Of a DNA stretch of 64,000 bases, positions 49,223-63,898 are shown piece by piece; the first letter of the stretch is position 1, and each line of letters opens with the position of its first letter. The DNA lies in assembly GCA_905250115.1 (NCBI GenBank), contig CAJNOI010000047.1:41870-105869 (forward strand), in the 5' to 3' direction. Under the pieces are notes generated by a model, which saw only the letters and a list, made by a program, of their open reading frames with translations, searched no databases and was not told the DNA's origin. The stretch comes from Adineta steineri. Its lineage: Eukaryota > Rotifera > Eurotatoria > Adinetida > Adinetidae. The position numbers were made by a program, and so were the translations under genes.

Positions 49223-49552
49223 ATGAATTCAAACGATACAAAAAAAGATGATGTTTCCAAATGTAAATTAGCCCGATTTGGAAATAAAAAAGTGGTTAAA
49301 TTTTCGGAAGAATATCGTCATCAACGAATAAAAAATAATGAATCAGTTAAGAATAGTCGATTAAAAGCAAAACAAAAACAAAAACAAACAGAAGGTAAAA
49401 TGTCGAAATTGGCTGAAGAAAATCGTGCATTAAATGAACGTGTTGATTCATTAATGAAAGAATTACAGGTATTACAATCACTTTATAAAGAATTGGGACA
49501 AGATATGCCACCTGATGCTGTTAAAGCACTTCAGCAAATTAATATACATTAA
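49223..49552 (+). CDS. Short bZIP protein lacking an activation domain, paralogue of the upstream gene (109 aa)
   Basis: A single exon of 109 codons. It consists almost only of the basic region (EEYRHQRIKNNESVKNSRLK) and a five-heptad leucine zipper (KLAEENRALNERVDSLMKEL, then LQSLYKEL), preceded by KLARFGNKKVVKFS, which is nearly the same as the KLARFGNKQVIKYS of its neighbour. Identity to the neighbour is high from that point to the end of the zipper. The acidic activation region is absent. By analogy to truncated bZIP proteins such as CEBPG, it could heterodimerise with the full-length paralogue and restrain it; that is inference. Start at 49223, with no upstream in-frame coding sequence evident. 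Confidence 0.85.
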   Translation: MNSNDTKKDDVSKCKLARFGNKKVVKFSEEYRHQRIKNNESVKNSRLKAKQKQKQTEGKMSKLAEENRALNERVDSLMKELQVLQSLYKELGQDMPPDAVKALQQINIH

Positions 49553-50840
49553 TTGACTAGAAATATATTTTTTATTATATAAATTATATGAGAAAGAGGC
49601 AAAAGATGATTTTATTTTTTATTTTGTTTTTATCCAGTGTTAATTATTGATTAAATAACATCGATAAACATTTTTCTTTCAATGTGTAAACTGTATGGCA
49701 AGTTATTAAAGATTATATTCTTTACTTTTCTTTTGCTTGTATTATGTGTATAGTTTGTTTTACAAGATAAAATTAAAAAAAAATATATATATACAAAATG
49801 ATTTATGTTTTGATTAATTTTTAGATTATTATACATTAATATCTTAGTACTATGTAATTGATATACATTTGAGTATTTAAAGATAATCGACCTTGCCGTC
49901 TTCTTTCGTATCTAATCTTTTAATGGAGTATTAATGTAGATAATGTACAGTTTTGCAGTATTAAGATTTCATGTTATTGTAAGATAGTTTTAAGGCTTCC
50001 GATGTGTATTAAATGTGGGAGTTTTTCTGTATTGCTTTGTAACAAAAAGATTGAAAGGTTTCGCTACCATACACTTCTTTCACATGTCATTCAAAACTAT
50101 AGTTATCGTGCGATCATCCATAGAGAGATAATACAATATGATATTTTCATTCTAATATGAATAACCTAAATCGTAGAAGAACTTTTTTCGTAAATTTTCA
50201 AAAACATATTCGAAACGATATAATAATATTTTATACTAGAAACCTTGACAAATATTCTAATTAACATCTTAGTCTTTTATATATATATGTTGCATCGTAA
50301 TAGATTTCAGTTAATCAATCTAATTTTTATAAGGATTTATTTGTTCAAAAATATTTTTAATAATTTTAAATGCTTCTTTTTCTTTGCCTCTAGGTAATTA
50401 TAATACTTTAGAGTAGCATTAGCTCATATTTTTCGTAGAATAAGACAAACCACATTTCTTTATTATTAAAAGAAAATATAGTTTAAAAAAAAAGAATGAC
50501 GAAATACAAATTATTTTTACCGTAACCACCATGTTATTTCATTTACGTCATTTCAAGTATATAGACAAAATCAATATTGACATTTTAAATTTTAGTTTTC
50601 TATCGAAAATCGTAAACATAAAGTAATCTATGAGTAATGCGGTTTAGTTCATATTTACAATAAATACGAAAATATTTTTTTTGCTGAATTGTTACCTTGA
50701 CTATTTCTTTTTTACTTATTTCGATTTGCATTGTTTGTACAACTTATTGTGTATAGTTAGAAGATTTCATTCTTCGGTTTTTTTTCACGTACATTATTTA
50801 TTCGTCTTATCTTTATTTCTTATTTTTTTGCAATTTCACG
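49553..50840. other. Intergenic, no gene seen
   Basis: AT-rich with poly-A/T runs. The frame at 50681-50971 overlaps the next gene in a different frame and was not called. Confidence 0.45.
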
Positions 50841-51296
50841 ATGATACGAATATCAAAATATATTCGACAATATTTTTTAATTGCATTTATTATCTATCTT
50901 ATGACTATTTTTCTAAGTTTTTTAATTTATTTTTTATTGATTATTGTAGAAAAACATATTCCGAATATTAATTTTTATGCTTATTCACTTGGTGAAATAA
51001 TACTCAATGGATTTCATCTATTATCAATACCTTTACGATATTTTTTACCGAATCTAACCGATGATGAATATCATATAATACTAGCCAATAGTATTATCAT
51101 AATATTTGCTTTTATTTATGCATATTTATTTTGTAAGTAAACAATTTTTTATAAATAAAATATATAAATAGGTTTTTTTAAAGATATAATACGTTCTGAT
51201 ATGTTTACAAATAATCCTTCAATTCAAAATACGATTTATTTACAGTGGTTGTATATACAAAGACGTCGATTTCAAGAGATTCGTAGAGCTGGCTAA
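50841..51296 (+). CDS. Small orphan membrane protein (2 exons, 138 aa)
   Basis: Exons 50841-51132 and 51172-51296 join across a 39-bp intron (GTAAGT...TAG) in consistent phase. The 138-residue product has a basic N terminus (MIRISKYIRQ), a first long hydrophobic segment (YFLIAFIIYLMTIFLSFLIY), a polar stretch (EKHIPNINFYAYSLGEIILN), a second hydrophobic segment near residues 82-100 (IILANSIIIIFAFIYAYLFC), and a basic tail (WLYIQRRRFQEIRRAG). No family was recognised. The frame is extended across a good short intron and the composition is not that of random AT-rich DNA, which supports a real gene. Function unknown. Confidence 0.55.
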
Positions 51297-53029
51297 AAAC
51301 AAACAGCTCTTAAAAAAGCCAATAATACTAATTTCTAATTATTTAGTTGGTAATGCATATTACACTTTAAATGATTTAAGAGAAATTAGATCATGAAGTT
51401 TTTAGTAGTTACTTGAATATAGAGAATTACAGGATAAATATATATGCTGAAATGAATTAACAATGTCACCTTGAACTAACGATATTTCATGTGTACTCGA
51501 TTCAATTGTATCACTTCCGATTGAAAAAAAGAACAACATAATAGCGATCGGTATTGACACGCACATTTTAAATTTCTAATGAAGTTTTCCTTCCTTTTAC
51601 TGTTATTATTATAATTATATCACTGTTTCTCGGAAAAACTATAGTCGGTTAGTAAGAATAATGAGAAAATATCTCTAAATCCTTTATTATTCATTCGATA
51701 TATATATATCCGTAATTTGACTAAAAATATAAAAATGATCGATATATTAAAGCGTAAGAATTAGTAATATGGCCAAGAAATAAACAATAGCAATTAAGCC
51801 TCTTATCGATAAAACCTCCCTCCTACAAGTTGTATCAACGGCACAGAATCCGACTAGTTAAGCTTCCTATTCAAATGTTGTTTATATCGTTAGTAAGAAA
51901 TTATAATTTACAAGGATTTTATTGAATTACTTACAATATTAATATTATATTATTGACAAAATTATCTCTGATAACATCTATTTGATGATCTAAATAAAAC
52001 TTTCTTTGAAAGAACTAGCAAAAAAGATAAAAGTTAAAAATAGAATCAGGAACATAAACTATCAAGATACAATAATATTCATTGTTGCTGTTGTCTGTTG
52101 ATTGAATTCATGTTTTTTTTATTATCTTACTATAAATAAGTCTTAATATGATACTTAATATGTTTTATCCTAATTATAGATTAGTAAATATTTGCTACTA
52201 TCAATCGGTTCTCATGAAGATTATATGTTGTAAATTTGTTTGTCTCACTAATAGTTTGTTTTTTTCTTTCGTCACAATATCTGCTTAACAAAATTTTCAT
52301 GCACATCAACATATTTTGTTATTTATTTTTCACTAAACATTTCATTCCTATTTTCTTTTTGCTGAAGTAAATATCAGGTGATATAGATTATTCTAAAAAA
52401 ACTAATTTTAGACATAAAAAATATAATGAATTGTCATAAATATCACGCGTTATTTGCATTAGAAATTTCTTGCAATCTTATTCGTAATTTTTGAGAAATA
52501 GGTCATAATGATGATGGTAGGGAATTATTTTCTAATGATAACCTATTTTTATATTTAATTCTAATACGAAAAAAAACGAAAAATATTCAAGTAGCAACAA
52601 AGAAAAAACGAAGAAATGTAAAGCTGTTTGTTTTTTATTGTCAAGTGTTATTTCTATGTTTATATGATAAATGTTTCATGTTGTGAGGTGTTAGCTGATA
52701 TAAATAATCGTTTTGTTGTCTATCTCTTTCTAAAAGAAAAATGTTTAAGAAGAGATGATATAGAACGAACCAAGAAAAGAAGAAGAAAAAAAAAACGAAG
52801 ATTTCATGTACCTTTTAATTTGTTATCTCTTTGATATTCTTTAGTATATACATAAACATACTTCTCTTGCTTTATTCCTAACAATAACAATAACAAAAAC
52901 AAAATAAAGTTACTTTCAAGTGACTATTATTAGGTAATTATTAAAAAAAACTATTTTACTAAATATATTCAAATATATTTCGATTATTTTCTTGTTCTTC
53001 TTCTTTCTTTTGTATATAATAGTGTACGT
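51297..53029. other. Intergenic, no gene seen
   Basis: 1.7 kb of AT-rich sequence ending at the ACSL start codon. The open frame at 52628-52834 is low-complexity. No domain or RNA gene was recognised. Confidence 0.45.
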
Positions 53030-55222
53030 ATGGCGTCGTTTATATTCACTGCTATAATAACTGGTTTAGTGATAGTTGTTAGTTTACTATTAAACTCCAC
53101 TACAAAAATATTTAAAATTATTTTTAAAAGACCAGTTAAACGCAAAGGTGCTGTGGAAATTGATACTAAGGAACATATCTATGCACATCCAGATTTTGCC
53201 GATAAATTAGAGGATCTTAGTTCAATTGGTTTAAATACATTATATGATGTTTTTTTACGTGGTTTCAAAATGGGTGCAGATCGACCACAATTTTCATATA
53301 GACAATCATCTGATGAACCATTTAAATCTTATACTTTTAAGTAAGATATTCTTAAAAAATTGTTCGATATTGATTATCATTTTCTTTTGTCTAGACAAGT
53401 ATATGAAATAATCCGAGAAACCGGTAGTGGTATTGCTCAACTTGGACTTCCAATATCCAATAAAACATTTATTGGTATTTATGGTTCAGCGTCAGTTAAC
53501 TATGCATTATCTGTATATTCATGTTGGCCATTTTCAATGGTACCCGTTGGTATTTATGATTCACTTGGTCGTGATGGTGTTCGATTTATAATCAAACATG
53601 CTGAAGTCAAATTAATATTTGCTGATGATGTTGCACGTGTACGTAGTTTAATTGAATGGAAAGATGAAACATTAGCATTAGAAACAATTGTAATGTTTAT
53701 TGAACCAACACCGGAATTATTAAAATCAGCTGAAGATAAAAATCTTAAACTTATTACATATGAAAAATTAAGAGAACTTGGTAGAAATAATATAATTGAT
53801 TTTGTTCCACCAACACCAAAAGATATTGCTTTGGTTATGTATACAAGTGGAAGTACAGGAGAACCAAAAGGTAATTTATTTTAATAAAAAGAAATTATAT
53901 TAATATTAAATCTATATGTAGGTTGTATAATTACACATGAAAATTTTCTTTGTGCAATGTTTGGTTGTGCAAGAGCGATGGATTTAGAATCATTAGGAAA
54001 AAATGAAGTACCACGTGCTATGAATTTCTTACCTATGGCACATATGTTTGGTTGTGGAACAGTTGTTGCTATAAATTATTTAGGTGGTGAAGTTGGTTTT
54101 TGGCAAGGAAAGGTTGATAAATTAGCCGATGATTTTCGTGATTTTCGACCAACACTTCTGTCAATAGTACCACGTTTATTAAATAAATTATATGATAAAG
54201 TTCGATCAGAAGTTCTTAAAAAAGGTATACCTGGTCGAATTTTACTTCGTCTAGCTATCGGTGGTAAATTAGCATTGCTAAGACGTGGAGATTTTGGACA
54301 CGATACAATATGGGACAAATTAATATTCGATAAAATTCGTAAACAATTTGGTGGACAAGTCCGATGTGTCATATCATCGAGTGCACCATTATCAGCTGAA
54401 GTTTGTCGATTTTCTCGAGCAGCATTTTCTTGCACTTTTGTTGAAGCTTATGGCCAAACAGAATGTGTTATTGGATGTTGGCAAACAAAATATGATATTG
54501 ATTCAGGTGAAACAGGTATTCCAACATCATTCAATCATGTTAAATTAGTTGATGTACCTGAAAAAGATTATTATTCAAAAGATGGTGTTGGAGAAATATG
54601 TATAAGAAGTAAAGCTGTATTCAGTGGTTATTTAAAAGATGAAGCTAAAACACGTGAAGCTATTGATGAAGAAGGTTGGTTACATACAGGTGATATTGGA
54701 CGATGGACACCGCATAAAACAATGAAAATAATTGATCGAAAGAAAAATATGTATAAGGTTTGTTTTATAACTAAAAATGAAAAGATTTTTTTAAATATTG
54801 TGTTCTTTTTCTAGTTAAGTCAAGGTGAATATATTGCACCAGAGAAGATTGAAGATGCATATTCACGTAGTCAATTTGTATATCAAACATTTGTATATGG
54901 TGATTCATATAAAAATTTTCCCGTTGCTATTGTGGTATTGAATGAAGATTATGTTAAAAGATGGAATGCACAAAATAATAATAATAGTAGTCAATCAACT
55001 TCCGAAGAACGATTAAAAGAAATTGTCCTTGAAGATATGACAAAAGAAGGTAAAAAACGTGGTTTAATGTCTTATGAACAAGTCAAAGCAATTGAATTTA
55101 TCAAAGAACCTTTTACGATTGAAAATAGTCTTTTAACGCCAACATTTAAATCAAGACGTTTTGCAGTAGAAAAAAAATACAAAGAACTCTTTCTTAATTT
55201 ATATAAGAATGTGGATGGTTAG
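53030..55222 (+). CDS. ACSL: Long-chain acyl-CoA synthetase (4 exons, 676 aa)
   Basis: Activates long-chain fatty acids to acyl-CoA using ATP, at the ER or outer mitochondrial membrane. Exons: 53030-53340, 53395-53870, 53922-54757, 54815-55222. The product of 676 residues is close to the usual 660-720 of ACSL1/5/6-type enzymes. It has an N-terminal membrane anchor (FIFTAIITGLVIVVSLLL), the AMP-binding motif MYTSGSTGEPKG split by the second intron, AYGQTECVIGCW, the GWLHTGDIG motif, and IIDRKKNMYKLSQGEYIAPEKIE, the fatty-acid signature that includes the catalytic lysine region. A short Asn/Ser insert (NNNNSSQSTSEE) interrupts the C-terminal domain. No oddity in the active-site motifs. Confidence 0.95.
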
Positions 55223-56335
55223 TTTAATTTTATGTATACATATATACATTTCTGTGTGATTTGATTTTTTTTGTCCTTTTATAAACGTGTTCATTTGCAT
55301 TTCAAGATCTTATTTTATTAAATATACCGCAAAAAAAGGAAATCTATAATTTATCTTCTATTCGATAAAAATCAAATAGTACAATGAGAAAAAAAAAGCA
55401 ATCTCGAAAATAATCTTATAGATGAAAGAATTCATCTTAATTATTAGTTGTTGTTAACTTTTCAATTACATTCAACACAATAGATGATTACGACATAAGC
55501 GTCATGATTTTATCACCTAGATGAAATCTTATTGTAAATAAGATTTTTATTTCCTTGAATCTAGTATATTTTCAAATTATCATGCTAATGAATATGCTAT
55601 GATTAAAATCAGATTTCCGTAGAATAAATTATCATCGCAATTAACAAACAAGTAGGTTTTACACATGATTTATCTTGTTTTCAATATCATGGATTATATA
55701 TAATAGAAAGTAATTATCAAGTATTAAACAATTAAGCGTATATTGAGAAAAGTTTGATGCTAAGTACATTAAATACTTAGACAAATTGATATTCATATAA
55801 AACTGATGTTCTTAGTTTTTTCACGAAATACATTAGATTAGAAAATTTATTTGCATAGTAACAATGGGTTCTCTATTCTAACTTATATTTTATGAACCAT
55901 TTAATATATAGGATACATCAACAGACCATGATGTATTTCATTTCTGAAATGGTTATCTAACAGCAATCTTTTAATTAGTATTTCAACATATTTAGACCAA
56001 AAAAAAGAATATGGAATGCAATGGTAGCGATTATATATATATATACGGAATTTTTTATTTATGACAGTGACCGAAAAGAAAAAATACTGCATTTAAAATT
56101 AAATATTATTTTCTCTCTTTCTCTCTTTCTCTTTCTTATCTGTTAATAAAATGCACAAGAAAAATCAATTTGATCATATCTAGATCAACCAATAAACATT
56201 CTCGTTTATTAAACCAAGATAAAAGATTGAAAGAGAGAAAGAGTATGTACCATATTATTAATATCATTGTCTTTTATATGGGTGACCAGTAGTCTAATGA
56301 GAGAGAAAAACAAAGAAGATAAATAAATCATAATA
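55223..56335. other. Convergent intergenic region, no gene seen
   Basis: 3' flanks of ACSL and the peptide-precursor gene. AT-rich, with a CT-rich tract (about 56110-56137). The minus-strand frame at 55901-56092 has no features of a gene. Confidence 0.45.
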
Positions 56336-57375
56336 TTAGAATAATTGATTAAACATACTTGCAAGTTGCATACCACCAATAGCGTCCATTCCATTTGATG
56401 CTTTCGATTGTTCATCAGTTGTTTGTTGACTCATTGATTTGAGCATTTCTTGGAATTCATCTTGATCAAGCATACGAAAACGTTTAAGACGATTGTCAAT
56501 TGCTGCCTTCATTCGTTTATTAGCTCGACCATTTTGATTGTGATGTGTGCCTGTCGATTGAAAAAGATTTGATGAGAATTTTTTATTATTAGAATGGGGT
56601 TTTTTTTTAAAGTAACGCTTGGGCGAAAGTGAATGAAAGCGGTCAATCAACATAGGTTGATTGACACCTGTGTGAAATGAGTGTTTTATTGCAGGCGCAC
56701 CCGTAAAACTATCAGCAGCCATCAAATGTGCTGCATCATCATTTGATTTATCCATGTTGTAATCAGTTGCCAAAACCTATACAAAAAATAAAATAGTATT
56801 GTCATTTTTTTTCTAATATTAATGAATATTTATGTCTATAGAAAAGAGATGCCATTTGTAACCTCCTACTTAGTGTTTTTCTCATTATATAAAAACTAAT
56901 TATATTAAAAGATAAAGTACCACTGAAAGCTTGAATATAAACTTTACCCTTAAAATATATAGAAATTACTATTCCGAGAATATTTTTCTAGGTATACAAG
57001 TAAAAAAAATCTACGCCATGTTATAAATATATTTGCTTTGATATTCTATATATAATTTTTTTAAGAGTCATTAGAAATCTGAGAAAATAAGTAAATGACA
57101 TTTTAGTCTTCTTTTATATAAATAAAATAAAACGTGTCGTCTATTATATATAGTAATAGATAAAATATTAACATTTTTATTCAAAATATCATGAAAGAAT
57201 TATTTTTCTAATGAAAATAAGACTAGTGTAATATATATAAAGGTAATTTCCGATAATTATTTAACGGAAGAATATTTACCGGTAAAGCATCGGCGATTGA
57301 AGATTGCCAAAGAAGAGTAATGAATAAGAATAAAACACTAAAAGACAATGTGAATTTGAGGATACTACCGAGCAT
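56336..57375 (-). CDS. Secreted peptide precursor with many basic cleavage sites (2 exons, 178 aa)
   Basis: Exons 57375-57280 and 56776-56336 are separated by a 503-bp intron. Exon 1 encodes a clear signal peptide (MLGSILKFTLSFSVLFLFIT and on to about Ala30). The mature region is polar, rich in Asn, His, Lys and Met, without Cys or membrane segments. It contains several dibasic or multibasic sites (SPKRY, FKKKP, NKKF, ANKRM, LKRFR) that prohormone convertases could cut, as in neuropeptide or hormone precursors. The C-terminal third (RMLDQDEFQEMLKSM) is amphipathic and may be a conserved peptide. No known neuropeptide motif was recognised, and no clear amidation signal (GKR or GRR) is present. 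Identification as a neuropeptide precursor is inference. Confidence 0.7.
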
Positions 57376-59328
57376 TTCCGTATTCAATGATGCAATTCAA
57401 TAATCTGAAAAATGAATTCATTATTCATTATTATCATCTATTAACTAAAAACTAAGTAAAACCCTTAGGCATTCTTTTTCTAAATATTGAGATAGAAAAA
57501 TATACGACGCCTATTAAACAGTACTGACACAGAAATAATGAAGATGATGGAACAGCATCCGGAGATCCCTCCCGGCTTTATAGTTTCGTGACGTGCATCT
57601 AACTTGTTTTTGCTTATATGTGCGTGAGCATGTGTATGCGTATGCGTATACTTCCTATGTCGTGACCAACCATCATTGAGATTTTGTATACTCATATATA
57701 TTTCACAATACACACAACAACAACAAAAAAAAACTAAAGCTATATCTTTTATATATTTTAGTGGACAAAAGAAAATAAATCTTCTTATTATTGTTCTTTT
57801 CCCTTATTTTTTTTTTAGTTTGAAAGCACGTTTATAATACATTCTATTATAGCTTAAAATTATGTTCAAATTATCTAACATGAACGTCTGAGTAGAAAAT
57901 AAAGAACTGCAATTATGAGAAACAACGTAACAAAGCTTTCTCTTCATTTATTTAAGTAATCAGTACGAAGGGTTTTTTTAATACTCTTAAAGTAATGAGT
58001 TTAATATAAAAATAGCTAATTTCCATAGAGACAACATAGTTTTTCTTTAATCAAGCATTATCATATGGTTTATAGGCATACAAGATGTACTTTATCACTC
58101 AATAATGATCTTAAACTTACGTTTAATAAACCAATCGAAGTTAATTAGAAGAATCTAAGGAAAAACGATCCTTGCGTGTGTACGCAGATTTTCCGCTGTC
58201 ATATGTAAATGAATGAATACATCTCAGTTAACTTACGCTGATAAAAAATTTACTAATAATGATCGTCAAATAGATGAAACATTTAAATAATGAGAGAGCG
58301 AGAGAAAGCGTAGGATTTGAAAAGAAAAAAAAATATATAAAACTACAGACGATATTTGTTATTCATGATAATTTTGTATCACTAGTTTATTACAAAAAAC
58401 TAAATATACTTTTCTAGCCATAATTATATTACCTTGTTCTAGTTTATATATATTAAAAATAGATTATTACAATCTCTTGTTCGCGTTCAACTACCTAAAA
58501 AGAAAATATAAAATATTTTTTTCTTATAAGCTCTTCGCTTTTTCTTTTATCGACAATAACATCTTTCTCCTCTCTCTCTCCCCTCCCTCTCACTCTTTTG
58601 CTTATTTTTTTTTCATCTGATATAACAATCATAGAGCAAAAATAGTGTAACAACAAAAGTATAGTCATACAAGAGATCGCTTCTATGTGCACCCATTGAA
58701 AATAGAGAGAACGACATGATCAACCATCAGCGAGATGAAAAAAAAAAGACAAAATGAAGCTCTTTCTTTCTTTAAGTAGTTTCTTATCGGAAGGAATATA
58801 TATATAGGAGCTAATGTTTCAACAATACTAATATTCAATAGAAAAATTCATGAGAAATCGATTAGTTGGATCTTGTATAGAAACAAATAATAATACATTT
58901 GACACCTTGAACAAAACTGATTGAATTTCCTGCATAGAAATTATATTAATTTCTATAAAACATCATTTAATCAAACGGAAACATAAGACACTATCTATAT
59001 TCATTTTATTAAAGCTATTTACAATCATTGATATATATCTTGTAAGACATTCATTAATTTATGTACGCAGAAAAAAAATTTCTTATAAATTAAATATGAC
59101 ATATAATAATTCTATTCTAGGCATAGTCACCAGTTCTTTATTTATTTCTTTAGAATAAATGAACGAAAACAATAACTTATCACAATACACCAAAAAAAAA
59201 AATATGATAGTTAAGTAAATTTAAAAGCATATAAAATGCATCAATACAATAATAAAAAAATGAGAATGCTTTAAGGAATGAATAATACTGATTTCTTTTC
59301 ATCAGTACAATAAAATGTATAAATATGA
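57376..59328. other. Intergenic, 2 kb, no gene seen
   Basis: AT-rich sequence between the peptide-precursor gene and the 3' end of glycerol kinase. It contains a CT-rich tract near 58567-58593 and short minus-strand frames of low complexity (57480-57713, 58495-58692). The first of these overlaps what should be the promoter of the peptide gene. Confidence 0.45.
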
Positions 59329-61814
<2,486 letters not shown>

Positions 61815-62078
61815 TGGCACACAAGTAAGAAAAAACTAATCTATACACGTAACGGAAGCAAAAAGAACATGTGTACTGAGATTAAATATCGTCTTATTTT
61901 GACAAATATTATTTGATTGGTGAAAAGAAAATAAATAGTAAAGATAAAAAAATAGACAGATATCACGAAAAAATAAAATAGGTTACTATTTCATATGAAA
62001 CTAGGTTAATATTTCATACGAAAATAAGTTCCTGTATTCTATGAAAATAGGTTAATATTTATATAAAAATAGGTCAAT

Positions 62079-63483
62079 TTATAACACAGATTTAGTTTTA
62101 TTATCATAGATATTTTTATGCCACTGTAATGCTTCGAATGAACGTTCAAAACTTATTTCATGTTCACCATAGAGAGTATTGAAAAAATCCGGTAGTATAG
62201 TTTTATGTTCATTTAAATTTTTAGAAATATCTGTACTTATCAATGTTTTATTTACAGGTATTAATAAAAATTCTTGCCATGTATTCTTACGACGTGGATT
62301 ATATTTTAGATAATTTTGTGGATCTAACCAATGATTTTGTTGTAAACGATAGAAAATATATAATGATGTTTCTTTTGTTATTGTTGGAATTCGTTCATGA
62401 AATATTGTAGATGTTACACAAAGCGATTCTATAATATAACTAATATGCGGAATATTTTCTTCGGCAAAAACTCGTTTTGAGTCATTTATACGAGCTTCAG
62501 AAGCAAATTCAATATCACGAGGCATCTAATAGATAATCAGAGGATATTCTCAAATTATATTTTTCTATTGAATTTCTACATACATATATCCATGCCGTTG
62601 GAGGATAACCTTCCTTTTTAACACGTGTTTGTACTATTTCAGGAAGGACAATTGATATAAATATTATTTGTCCTTGAATTTTATAACGTGGATTGATAGC
62701 AAATATACTTGAAAATATTCCCCCACTCGATGAACCAAATGTAAAACGTGGTAGAGATTCTTAAAAAGAAAATAATAAAATTTGCATAAAATATTTATTT
62801 ATTAATTCACCTAATTTTGGATATTCATTATAGAATCCTTTTAGTCCTGCCCATACCATTTCTACATCATTATTCGAAGACATATCAACTTCATTTGACC
62901 AACATCGTGAAAAATCATCTGTTGCTTGAAATGCTAAACAACCATAACCAAGATCAATAGCAGCACCGATAATACGTTGTCGTTCAATTGTATTAAACCA
63001 ATCATTTGCTGTACGACTACAACCATGAAAAATCAATAACAGAGCAAATATTGGCGTTTTCTTTGGTAAACGAAATAATACTTGAACATTATTTGAATAT
63101 GTTCGTTTTTCATACGTTAACGTACTAGGATTTAAATAATTAAAATCATTATATACTCTATTTTCATCATAGATTGATAGTGTTCGTTTCTTTTGAATAA
63201 TAGGCTGTCTAGTAGTTACTACGATTAATTTCGAATCACTTCTACTTATAGGTATAAATGAGGTCAAATAGTCGAATGCTCCAATTACATAATCAGCATT
63301 AGCGAATACTAATACAGAAAAAAATGCACTAGACAAAAAACATGTGATGATTAATAGACCAGTACTGCGACGCAATGAAGAACGAGGAAAAATTTTAGCT
63401 AAAAGTGATCGTCGTTTTGCTTTACCCATATTATTCGAAATTAAAGGGTCGATGTCTGACTCCACGTTTGTTTTGTGTTGCAT
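62079..63483 (-). CDS. Membrane-anchored alpha/beta hydrolase (3 exons, 431 aa)
   Basis: Exons 63483-62811, 62759-62584 and 62525-62079 give 431 residues. A basic N terminus (KAKRRSLLAKIFPRSSLRR) precedes one membrane segment (STGLLIITCFLSSAFFSVLV), predicting a type II membrane protein with an extracytosolic enzyme domain. The hydrolase core has a beta-strand plus oxyanion motif (ALLLIFHGCSRTANDW) and the nucleophile elbow TFGSSSGGIF with S235 in G-x-S-x-G. A histidine and acid near the C terminus could complete the triad (HEISFERSFEALQWH). The layout resembles feruloyl esterase or PHB-depolymerase-like hydrolases found in protists and algae. The substrate is not known. The start at 63483 is the first methionine and keeps the basic and membrane region. 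Confidence 0.8.
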
Positions 63484-63898
63484 TTATAACAGAATGAGTA
63501 ATTTATATAAACATGATTAAGCAAAAATCAATCACATTTTACTCACATATTCACATGGAAAATTAGAGAGAGAGAAACGACAGAAAATGTAAATGTGTCC
63601 GATTCGACACTTTTTTCGACACATCAAGATTATTCAACCAATCTTGTATAGAATAGAGATGTCGACACAAATGATACTGGTAAATAATGGATTGACGTAT
63701 GATGTTTATTGTTGATTATTTGTCATTTCTTCTAGTACTTACTTTTTGTTTAATATGACATTCCAGAAAGATATTTCGAATAGTTAAGAATATTTAATAT
63801 TTTTATTTAGATGTATCGATAGTTATGATTCTCTTATCTTATATATTTATCGATTCATATTAATTTTTTTGTTATTATATTGATATACACATACACAT
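63484..63898. promoter_or_regulatory. Divergent intergenic region
   Basis: 415 bp between the hydrolase start (minus) and the next start (plus). AT-rich, so it should carry both promoters. No specific motif was recognised. Confidence 0.4.

Noticed and set aside
54076..54435. 119-codon minus-strand frame
   Set aside because: It is antisense to the conserved ACSL catalytic exon and has no support of its own.
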